Position numbers and translations under genes: made by a program. From positions 806,001 to 870,000 of the forward strand of contig JAFBJZ010000109.1 in the NCBI GenBank assembly GCA_016785225.1: DNA of 64,000 nucleotides, in the 5' to 3' direction. Positions 36,357-46,740 of this stretch are shown in pieces; within the stretch, counting starts at the first letter, position 1; each line of letters starts with the position of its first letter. The stretch is from Psettodes erumei. Its lineage: Eukaryota > Chordata > Actinopteri > Pleuronectiformes > Psettodidae. The notes beneath the pieces were generated by a model. The model was not told where the DNA came from. It ran no database searches and saw only the letters and a list, made by a program, of their open reading frames with translations.

Positions 36357-37846
36357 ATTTCATATCCACTATGAAGTGTGCAGTGTGTCAGATTTGAACT
36401 TGTTTTGAATGAGAATTAGAAAGCTCCTGCCCAGTGCGTTAAAGTGACACCAAGGAGCATGGGAACGTGCTGAATGCCTAACACTAGCCAAGCACAAGTT
36501 CAGTGAATAACCTTTAATTGTACAATGTAAAGTGGTACTGCCTAACAACAAAAACAAAATATATTAAGGCCACAAAAACAAACACATTTTTTTGTTGAAA
36601 ACATGCTTTTTCAGGGATGAAGACATTACTGAACTTACAACTTTCCTGCAGCATTGGAAGTAAATTAAGCCTTCAAAGCTCCTTGTGTAAAAGTGTGTTG
36701 GAAGTGTTGTGTAAGAAAACACAATTGTACTACATACTACATTCTCAAGCATTAGAACAATATTACATTACATTCAGTTTCAAAAATAGATATTCTGAAC
36801 AAGTCATTCAGTGTATGATATATGGAAGTCAAACTGTAGCTACAGAAACACAGTGACCACAGAGACTGATAGTTGCAGAAACCTCATGACTTTGAACAGC
36901 AGTCGAAGCCATGGCTGTGTGACGGTGCACCGCAGATGTAACCGCATGTCTGATTTGAATGAGCCGAGGCTTCTTTCTTGGAAACACTGCACACATTCAG
37001 CTTGACATCCACAGCAGGGGCATATTTTGAGGCAGATGCTAATTCACATATTTATTCAGAGGCAACACACCGAAGAGCTTCATGAAACTTTCTCCTGGTG
37101 CATTCTTAGACTGTATAAATATATTGATTAAATGAAACTACTATTCCCTGAATATGCCATATTGACTGGTTTAGTTTTTTGGTTAGGTGCGTCCCACATT
37201 TTAACTTGTAACCTCTTCCTTTAAAATTCAAGTGTTGTTCTTTTGAGCGACCAGAACAATGCTCATTGAACATTTGCATTCATTCAAGAATTTTTAGGGT
37301 GTGTTCCTATACAGCTTAATGCTCATCGTAGTTTTTCTTGGTTCAAACTCAGCTCTGGGTAAGCTCAACTCTAATTTTGTGAGTTAGCAAATAAATTACA
37401 CACAAGGAACATTTGAAATATGGTGATACTGACTTATAGTATAGACTTATAATATATATATATATTTGTAGCAGAATTTATGGGACAGGATATTTTTGTG
37501 CTTTGAACCTTCACTCACTCACTTCACTTCACAGACTGAGATTGAAATTTTATTCTTTGCCTTGTAAACAGTGACTGGCAAAAACCTCAACAAAGATTGT
37601 ATTTATCACAAACAAGTTGCGTAGGGAAATGCGGTGTTGCATACTCCTGTAGCTGTGCTAAAAGAAGCATGTCAATGCAAAAAATTGGAACTGGAATTTA
37701 AATGATAATAAATATTCTGAGAGAAAAATACAAATATGTAAAAATGTGAAACACATATTTATCACAACTGTAAGGCAAAATATAATAAAATGTTATGCAT
37801 GCTCGAGTGCTCAAATATGCTGGGAAACTGAATGTGCATCTTGCGT
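36357..37846 (+). other. intronic stretch without recognised features
   Basis: AT-rich intron with a short (AT)n run near 37449-37463. No exon or repeat family is recognised. Confidence 0.5.
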
Positions 37847-37970
37847 GGTAAATGGCCTGCACACGCTTTTCTAGAACAATCGACCAATCAAAGCACTTTA
37901 TACTAGACACCATTCAGTCATTCACCCACACAATGATGGTACAACCATCAGGTGCAATCTTCGGTTCAAA
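37847..37970 (+). mobile_element. common teleost dispersed repeat fragment
   Basis: GGTAAATGGCCTGCA, then CGCTTTTCTAG, CCAATCAAAGCACTTTATAC and CATTCACCCACACA follow the order of the ubiquitous fish repeat 'ggtaaatggactgcatttatatagcgcttttctag ... caaagcgctttaca ... cattcacccattcacaca'. Class is uncertain. The next 240 bases may belong to the same or another repeat. Confidence 0.65.
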
Positions 37971-39104
37971 GAGAGCTGTGACTCTCGCTCACAGGGCAGT
38001 GCTGGGGAATCTCTTCTACAGAAAGCAGTTAAAAACATACAGTCGGGGGTATAGCACTGGATCAGCCATGTTTTACTACATTGGGCGCTCAAGATGCTAT
38101 TGTGTGCACAACAAATACAATTCTTTCCCACATTTTCATAAATTTGGTAGCAGAACAGCCAGAATCAGCCTTTCTCCTGGAAACACTATAGTTAAGAAAG
38201 ATGTTTCCTAAGTTTGGAGTGCACCTGTATTCTGAGCTTTATAGTAAATTTCACTGAAGCAACCCAGAGCAGCTCACATGAAGGATTACTGACTTCATTC
38301 TGTCATTTTCTCACTTTTCAAGTCAAGTGCAGTGGGAAAAACCAACAACCAAGTCTCACTCCCAATTCATCACATGCCTGTGTAATGATCATATACGTAC
38401 ATTACGTTACTGTTGTTGATGATAGACTCTAAATTTTAACCCAACTTGCAGGTTGAGTGTTCCACAATACAGGGGACTTAAATGAAAGCAGTAGATTTCA
38501 TGATTTAACCTACGTCAGATTTCATGATTTCCAGTATAAACAATTAAAGCGCTGATATCTTGAGCAGTCTGCTGCTTAATTTGACACCTGAGGAAAAAAT
38601 CAAAACAAAAAAACCCCCATTCTTATATAAAGGCAGCGCCACGACTTTGAAGTCACAATGCTGTGCTTTGCTTTGAGACACAAAAAGTGTGCTGAGATGA
38701 CAGTGAGGGAGTATTTGGGTGTTTGCAGCTATGGTTACATGACTTTGGGTTACCATCTGGGACTGTGTGTGTGTGTGCACATGTGTACAGTTTGTGCATA
38801 TTTGACAGCAGAACAAAACGTCCTGGCAGCTCTGTGGCCTTGAGAGCCTTCAGCGTCGGTTCCTGTCAAAGGCTTGGCACGTCACTCCACTCTTTTCCCA
38901 CTCTCAGATTCAGAACAGAACAAAAGTGAAGATTTGCTCTTGAACTCTGTCATCACTGTGGTCCCACAATAATGAGAAGCTCTCTGAATGAGACAATGAT
39001 TTGATTTGGAAACAGAGCACACAAGACGGAGCTTTATATGATACTGATGTGGCATCATATGTAACAGTTGCTTCTTCTTCTTCCTTTTCCCACTTTCACC
39101 TCAG
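37971..39104 (+). other. end of the long intron
   Basis: It includes a 24-bp-period duplication of AGATTTCATGATTT (38493-38506 and 38517-38530), a short GT run near 38766, and a strong pyrimidine tract (39070-39100) in front of the acceptor at 39104. No further gene is seen. Confidence 0.6.
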
Positions 39105-39194
39105 ACCACCAGTTTCCTGTCAGAGGCCCAGTTTGCTGTAGAGTCCCCACGAACCCTGGACCCGCTTTTCAAGTTCCACGAAACCATTGCTAAG
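39105..39194 (+). CDS. naaladl2: NAALADL2 internal exon, 30 codons, phase 0-0
   Basis: A tract CTTCTTCTTCTTCC...TCACCTCAG precedes 90 bases ending AAG|GTAAGA. The peptide begins TTSFLSEAQFAVESPRTL and ends DPLFKFHETIAK. The ending aligns without gaps to PSMA DPMFKYHLTVAQ. Counting back 14 residues from the shared Asp, the zinc ligand His553 of PSMA is a Leu here (codon at 39117) and its neighbour Tyr552 is Phe. Loss of this metal ligand, with FLSEA and HETI.K wording, is what I expect of NAALADL2 rather than an active NAALADase. The exon follows the 2789-2935 exon directly in the protein. Confidence 0.9.
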
Positions 39195-39584
39195 GTAAGA
39201 CCACCTTCTACTCCAGCTTCTAGCAGTAAAGACTCTGTAGCAAAATGGCTGTTATGGCTTTAAAAAGAGTATTAACAGTCCAAAGTGCAAAGCAATCCAG
39301 GAGGCAGGGACAAGTAAAAAAGAGAAAAACACAATTTGCACATACAGTTCCTCATGCATGCAAAATGATGGATGAAAGTGAAATGGATATGTGTCTAAGG
39401 ATCATTTAGCCAACTTTAATAATCTGATAATATAAAAAGAAGGAGGTACTCAGTTGTTTAATGATTTTTTGTTTTGGTTGCTATAAACTGTCCTAAGCTA
39501 AGGCTAAACCAGCTAGCCCTGGTCCAGGACCATCATGCTACATGTTACAGTTCTGGATGACTCATCAGCTCATTAAATACACAG

Positions 39585-39850
39585 GAAGAGTGTTCTTTAG
39601 TCTTCTTCAGCAGGTGGAGATGAGGTGACTGACTCAGCCAGTCGAGGATATTTCACCTCTTCTCTCTGAAAAGCTTTGGTTGCTTTGGCTTTGTGTTTCA
39701 GATCATTGTCCTGCAGAAAGATGAAATGTTAGAGTTTTGATCACAGGATGCTCCTTTATACCTCTGCACTCCAGTCCACTGGATCCATAACAGAACCAGC
39801 AGCATGTTTGACAGATGAACTGTTCTTTTCTTCTCCAAACTTTCCTCTTG
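39585..39850. mobile_element. fragment related to the interior of the 29.1-30.3 kb TIR transposon
   Basis: GAGGTGACTGACTCAGCCAG, then TCGAGGATATTTCACCTCTT, CTCTCTGAAAAGCT and CAGATCATTGTCCTGCAGAA also occur, in the same order and orientation, at about 29540-29650. The two copies then diverge. No terminal repeats were found around this copy. Confidence 0.8.
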
Positions 39851-42800
39851 TTTCCTAATTTAGTGTTTCACTTGTTTCATTCATTCATTTAGTGTGTTTT
39901 TGTGAACTCATCAGATAGGAACCAATGTTTTCATAGAGCTTATCATGGTGGGTAAGTCCCCCAAAACCATGTAAAATCCTGTAGCTCAAATTACATCAAC
40001 AGGAGTTTTGATGTAGCCTATATGACAATTTTCTCTGCAGATGAAACAGTTGGAAACAATCACTACTGTCTTTACCTGGCATTAAGCCATTTTCTAGATC
40101 TGCACTTTGTTTTTCCTTTTTTGCACATTCGTGGTGTGTCAGGAAAATACAAAAGCAATGTAGTAGTCAAAAACAGGACAAGAAAAACCTGCTGCCTGAA
40201 AACTCATCCAAAACTGTTATCCACAGTTAAATATGCCTGCTGTGTGATCATAGTCCTCTGTTTACTTCCTTTGCCAGAAAAGTTAGAGCTCAATCGTTCA
40301 TCTACAATGACTTCTGTGTAAAAGGCAGACAAAATACACACTGCTCATGTAAACTGTTGCCAAATTAATCCAGCAGATTGGACCTTTTTAAAATAGGAGG
40401 TCTGTTAGGAGGGGTGCTCTGATTGTGTATAAATGCCACCGGTTCACCCCAGCTGTCACCACTGTAGGACGGCTGTCATAGTTTACAAATGACATCACGT
40501 TCAATGACATTTTCATTATCTTTTATGGAGGACAAGCTCCAAATAAAGGCGCTTCATTTTGGTACATCCTTGGCACCTCATACGTGTGAGATTGCATTTA
40601 CCAGTACCACCAGGCAGGAGAAGTGCACTGCGGAAACTCACTGTTTCAGCTGTTAGCGTGGGGTAGATCAGCCTACCACTGTGTATTGTCAACTACCCCC
40701 ACCCCTACAAATAAACAAAGGGAGATGTATTCAGCTCTACAGAGAGTGGAGGAGAAGACGGTAGTGGTTTAATTTGGGAGAGTGGGATGTGTGGGGAAAG
40801 AAGAACAAGTTTGAACAAAAGAAGCTTTTCTTCTGGTGAACTGGGTGTGATCTGTGTATTTAGACTATCACTGCATTCCATCTGTATTGTATAAGTCTTT
40901 GATGCATATTCGATAAAGAGTGTGGCTTTAAATGTACATGTGCATGTACAATGCCACTGCAGATGACTCTGATGCACACGCTGAGATCAGGAGTTCAGTT
41001 TTTTCTTTCACCTTTGAAACTCCTTATGAATTTATTACCCTTTACAATATTTAAATAATTTAAGTGGGTATACCAGCAAATTATTGTCATACTGCAATTC
41101 AAGTGAAAAGGATTATAGACATCTGTGAGTTTGAGCTCCACTAAACTGGTGTCTAATCAACCTTCAGTTATAAATGGTGCTGATGCATTTAAGATTTATT
41201 ATTTTATGCTTATTGTCAGTTTCATACTGCACATTTGTCTAGTCTGGTGTCTACTTCCTACTCTTCATTACATTTCCTGCAGCTGCTTCACAGCCTTTAA
41301 ACAAGAGAGTTGATGATGTCCCCTGAACTGATTTAAATAGTTTCCGTTTCATAAAAACTTTGCAGAGGTTTAAAAAAGTGTGTGACCTGCATTTTTGCTT
41401 TCAGTTTCCTTCCTCTCTGCCATTGCTGGTACATGGCATGTATTGGCACATTAAATGAGAGGAAGCATTGGCAAGAGAGAAGAATGCCAACAGGTGCACA
41501 CTCATCAAAGCATTGTTTCACAGCACTGCTGTTGGTCACAAACTCCACATGGTACCTTTAATATAAAAGGCTGCACAAGACTGTGTCATGTGCTATAGTG
41601 TGTGGCCATATTCTGGAGAGGGAGACTTCTTCCTCCACCTTCCCTTAACTCTGATCAAAATAAGAGCATGAAGATCTGAAACAAGGGTGAAAGTTTTCTG
41701 TTTTCTGTGTGTTTCTGTTGTGTCAACACTGTTGTCCACCCTGCAGGTGACCTTCATGTCCGTCCATCCCTCCATGTTCTTGTTTTTTTATTTTGACACC
41801 TCCTTCACTCACCTACACAGAGAAGAGAAGAATCTTATCCTCACAAAAAAAGATTCACAATGAGGTCACAAAGATGTCTTTTTTCAACTTGCACATTACA
41901 TGTTGAACAAAAGGTAATTTAACTGCAACATGCTGTGTATCATCAACATCTTTAAAATCCAAAGAGTCGAGGTTTAGCTGGTTCCTGGAATAAGATTATT
42001 CCCCCGAGTCTAAAAAGATAATAATGTAATTAGCAACCCATATGAGTGGTTTTTAATCAGTGGTTTTTCACTCATGGATGCAAAATAACAAAACTGAATT
42101 TTGGTGATACACAATAAGTGGTGTCCCATCTTTCAGTCCCACGTTTTGTTGACTCACCCAGCCACGTTGACCTCTTGCCACTGCTCACTTTGTGGCTCTT
42201 AAATAGCACCACCTATTGTCGACCAACATTAGACATATTTTGGATGTCCACAAAAAGATTTATGTGCAATCCAAACGTATGCTTATGCATAAAACTCCTT
42301 TTTTGCACATACATGTAATTTAACAGATCAGTTGTGGGATTTGCCAAAATGGAAGATCAAACATCAGCACCCGAGGTGATAGCAGTGATGAGGGATCCCT
42401 TGTCAATACCTCTCTGACGTGTTGCAATCAGCATGTGCATCATGGATACTCTCAAGCATATTACTACTAACCACAATGTCTGTGATAGACTGTTAATTGA
42501 TGATGTGTCATGACATCTCTTTTGACAAATGAAAAGCACATAAACTGAAAGAATAATGTTGCTGTTGATTTAGTGTTTCCACTGTATGCTACAACATTGT
42601 TTAGCTTGCAGTTGTTTGTATTTTGACATATTAACAGTGTGCTCAGTTCCCTATACAGCTCACAACTTTGTCACAGCTGCTGCTGCTGCTGTTGTAGCTG
42701 TTGACTGTATTTATACAAACAATCTCCTGTTTATTTCACCCCATGTGGTATCTTGACCTCACATCTCCTCTCCTGCACCCCCACTACAACTACCCCCTTT

Positions 42801-43495
42801 CCTTGGTATCATTCTGTCCCATTTGTTTCCGCAAATATCCATCTAACATATACTGTACTACTTCTTTTGTCTGTGTACTATGATTGTATAATGATGAGAT
42901 CCCACGCAGCAAACATGGACAGTGGCACATAGCTGTTGAGCGTTAAAGATCCTGCACAGGTGTTTTCACTTGTTTTGACTGTTTAAATCTCTACTCAGGC
43001 TGAAGTTAAGTAATAGCATATAGTCACCAGAAGTAATGTGCTTTTAAGATTGACAAAGATGTCCTTAACTCGTTCAACAAAACAGTAGCAGGAGTCTAAA
43101 CAGGCTAAATAAGGTAAAACACTATAGTCAGTGGGCTGTCTGTGTAGGCCCTGGGCTTTGAGAGATATTGTGAAAATAACCCCTTTATCCATTCTACTTA
43201 TAACCATGGAGGTAGGCACTTCAACAGATACATCTCACTATATTGATTCGCTGATTCTGATTCTGATTCTGATATAATGCAACAGCATTACAAACTATGA
43301 TACAGTGGAATCATTAGATCTTTAAAACAATTTCAATAAAAACTGAACATTATTACCTTGTTTAGGTTTTAGCTTGGTGTTCCTAATAAACTGACAATGG
43401 AATGTGTGTTTTTAATTGTCAGCTGGGATTTGTTAATTTGCAGTTCTCACCTGGACAGCATATAGTCATTGGTCTATCAATGCGTATCATTTAAT
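39851..43495 (+). other. intronic stretch, mostly unique
   Basis: No exon is recognised. It contains a (GCT)n run near 42676-42692, a (CTGATT)n run near 43249-43272, and a short repeat-like tail GGTGTTCCTAATAAACTGAC near 43376-43396. A conserved-element-like block lies near 40470-40600. Confidence 0.45.
40470..40610. promoter_or_regulatory. candidate conserved non-coding element
   Basis: A repeat-free block with a CRE-like TGACATCACG, followed by TTCATTATCTTTTATGG and CCAAATAAAGGCGC. No coding frame is present. The call is by texture only. Confidence 0.25.
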
Positions 43496-44169
43496 TTTTT
43501 TTTCATTATTATTGCCACATATCATACAGTATTTAAGTTTGTTACCCCTCACCTTCCCCGCTTTGAAAAAAGTAACAGTAACTATTACTCAGAATACATT
43601 TCAACAGACTTGCTTATCTGAATACATTTTTTCAAAATTGAATAAAAGTATCTATAATGAGTGGCAATAGTAAGTGTGATGAAGCTTATTGTCTCATTTT
43701 TGGTTGTCAGTCGTACCAGTAGTGTGTTTTCCTGCTCTATCTTAACCTAGTTAATTTTGCTTGAATCTTCATTGCACTAAACTGAACGTTTAAACGTACA
43801 GTCCTTCTAGTTTCTTTGTCCTAGGCATTAGTGCTGGTCTCCCTCGCCATCCTTTAGACAGGTCATTTAGACAGCTACATCAGATTCAAGTAGCATGTTT
43901 AAAATATATATTTATGTATGGGCAAATGGATTTTAAAAAGAAAATAATTCAACAACAAATTAAAAAAAAAAAAACAGAATATCGGATATGTGGATCAGCC
44001 AGGCTGATAATCAGTTAATCCCTGGTTAAAATGCTTGTGTGTGTCTGTGAGTGAGTAAGGTTGCAGACATGGTGGGTAGAGGAGAAATAGGGTTTGTCAT
44101 TTGGCCTTAATCATGACATCCTTGGAGATGAGGCAAAGTGCCACATGTTATTTGTGCAGGTTGTAAAAA

Positions 44170-44194
44170 AAGAGAGAGAGAGAGAGAGAGAGAG
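44170..44194. repeat. (AG)n microsatellite
   Basis: A pure AG run of about 12 units. Confidence 0.95.
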
Positions 44195-45250
44195 GAGGTA
44201 GAAGACAATTACATGAAAACACAAGGTTGAGGAAGCACTCACATAACATGTCATGATGAAGGGCAAACGGGAGGTGGCATAGCTGTTACTCCCCACATGA
44301 AATATTCAGGTTGTGAGGGGTTTATAAACGGGTAGAAAGTCTGTGTGACCTCTTCAGTAGTTTGTCTGTGTGGGTCTGTGTGTTCTGAAATGCCAGGCTG
44401 TCTCACTATGCATCAGGAATTAATCATTTGGAGGAGAAAAACAAAACAAACACTCTCATCTATACTGTAGCTCCCATCACTCTATTGGTAAAAGCTAACG
44501 TTAGAAGAAAAGATTGATTTCTTCATCTTATGCTACTTTGCTTATATGTCTGTCAGTTGAAAAGGGTGGCATATAAAAAAGACAAAGTGAATTTTGGTCG
44601 TTCCACTAGATTTCCAGATATCACAATCATTGTCTGATATGCCCTTAGATGTTATACATGTAAAAACCCCACGGCATAGAAATACTACAAGTTCATTTTT
44701 CCCACATGAAATCATATTGGTATGAGTTACCTTTGTACGGCAGAACAAAAGACCTTGATCATCCCTACAAGAGTGGAATCTGGTGCATTATAGCATGAAT
44801 ACTGCAACAGAATGCTGGGGACATGACGGCTGAATCCTACCTGAGTCACAGAAAGAAGAGCAATGTAGGTCAGATGTGGCTTCAAAGTTGACTTTCAAAC
44901 TCTAAAATGTCCTTGGACTGATGTCTTATTAAGAGTAAGGGTAAATAAAAGAGGTTGTAATTTTTTTATTTATGGTAAATACAGAAAAAGAAAAGCTTTT
45001 CTATTTCTTATCAACAGACTGTACATTAATTTTAACAAAATGATAAACTTCCAATTTAATTATATTACCAACAGTGTTATTTCAGTCTTACCAAGATAAT
45101 TCTGGTCTGACATTGCTATCACACATTTAAAATTCTATACTGTTTCTTCTGATGATTAGAAAATGAAATAGCAATACATGGTTTCAGTTATTTACTGTTT
45201 CCTTTCACCACTCTCCAGACTCAGTCTCTCTCTCTCATGCATACACGCAT

Positions 45251-45290
45251 ACACACACACACATACACACACACACAGAAACACACACAC
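45251..45290. repeat. imperfect (AC)n microsatellite
   Basis: AC dinucleotides interrupted by single AT and GAA units. Confidence 0.95.
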
Positions 45291-46429
45291 CAGCACCCCC
45301 CCACCCCTCCACTTCTCTGTGGAACTGTGTATGTGCATTGTTCCTGTTGTAGCTCAGGGACTGTGCCTATGCTCTGCGTCCCTGTACTCATTTGTCAAGT
45401 GCAGTTTTGGACGTAGCTCTTGGGGAGGGTTTGGTGTGGCAGGTGGCAACAGCATTCGTCTCTCCCGCTCTCTTTCTTTCTCTTGTTCTTGCGCTCCTCT
45501 CGTCTCCCCAGCTCCCTGGGTCACTCTCACTGTCTCTCAGTGGGATAGTGTTCTCTGTGTAGCTAATTTTTTAAGCACGACGTGGTGGAAGAGTTGGCTT
45601 CCTTAGTCTTGGCAAGGCGACGCTGGCAATGATCAGGCCACTGACAGATAGCCTTGGCACGCTCCTTTACTGGTCCCTTCTGCACACTGCTGTGCATGCA
45701 CAATAGCCTTGGGAACGTTTGGGATTATGTTTTTTTTTAACAAAAATGTATACACAGTGTATATAAATGAGGCACTACTTACTTAAATGTATAAGTACAT
45801 GCAAGTCAAGGTGATGACATGTCCCAAATGTAATGGAATCCACATTACCCAAATGCAGACTCAATACATCATTCTGAGAGTGTCTTCATCAGAATAATTA
45901 CAGCTTTGGTCATTTGTTCAAACACCTAATACTATAGGTCAACTTCATCATTTTGACTGATTAATCAGATCTGACAGATCATTTTATGAGCTCAGAATCG
46001 GGAGACCTTTGGCCAATACCGCACTGCCATCACGATTCACAAAATCAAGTATCATGTATACCTGAGAAAATGTATATTTAAATAAAGTTAACATTATATA
46101 ACACAGCTGTATTTGCAAGTATCAGCATAATAAGGTTGTTGGTTATAGTATGACATTGTTGATGCATTAGACTGAAGATAAATGCTACTCTGCTGTAGCC
46201 ATGCCGTCTCTGTTTTGCTACAAGAATGGTCTGTAAAATTTGGCCATAAGTATATCACAACTATGGGCCAGTGGCCATTTCTGAATATCTGAAGGCCACT
46301 AATGTTGAAAATATCTGTGTGCATGTGATTAACTACTCATCATGATCGAAACAAAAGTTAAAGACCTCGTGAAATGGCACTCGTACTGATTTATGTACAT
46401 GTTGAGGCATATCAAAACATACATTATCA

Positions 46430-46740
46430 TAAGGTAAGGTCGAGACCTTACAATATCATAGAGAGAAACCCAGCAGCTCCCACTATGAGCAAGCACTAGT
46501 AGACAGAGGCGAGGAAAAACTTCCTCCAACAGAACCAGGCTCAGGGTGGGCAGCCATTTGCCTTGACCAGTTTGGTGTAGAGGACAAAAATGGGAAGAGA
46601 GGAAAATGGGAACTTGTGGTTGGAAAGAGAAGAGAAGATGTTCAAGCAGTATTAGATTGGTTGTTAAAATTATAATAATGACAGTGGAACTTATAGGTGT
46701 AATAATTTTATTAATTATATAAGCAGCAATGAATGATGTT
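46430..46740 (+). mobile_element. teleost dispersed repeat, copy 1 (class uncertain)
   Basis: Recognisable text: CCCAGCAGCTCCCAC, GAGCAAGCACTAGTAGACAG, GAGGAAAAACTTCC, AACAGAACCAGGCTCAG, GGGCAGCCATTTGCC. It follows a repeat I know as very abundant in fish, and it shares the aligned core with copy 2 at 50640. The right boundary is vague. Confidence 0.65.

Larger units (their letters stand above)
2936..39104 (+). other. naaladl2: 36.2-kb intron of naaladl2
   Basis: It begins GTACGT at 2936 and ends TTTCACCTCAG at 39104. The two flanking exons join in phase and keep the protein alignment continuous (a gap of about 4 residues relative to PSMA), so no exon needs to be missing between them. Very long introns are characteristic of this gene in other vertebrates. 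The intron contains no other gene I can support; repeats and candidate regulatory blocks are listed separately. Confidence 0.85.
43496..46425 (+). other. intronic stretch with simple repeats
   Basis: It includes T- and A-rich tracts, an (AG)n run at 44170-44194, an (AC)n-rich run at 45251-45290, and a pyrimidine-rich block at about 45450-45540. No exon is recognised. Confidence 0.5.

Noticed and set aside
45178..45606. 142-codon Ser/Leu/His-rich + strand frame
   Set aside because: It is a translation of an (AC)n microsatellite and pyrimidine tract, not a protein signature.
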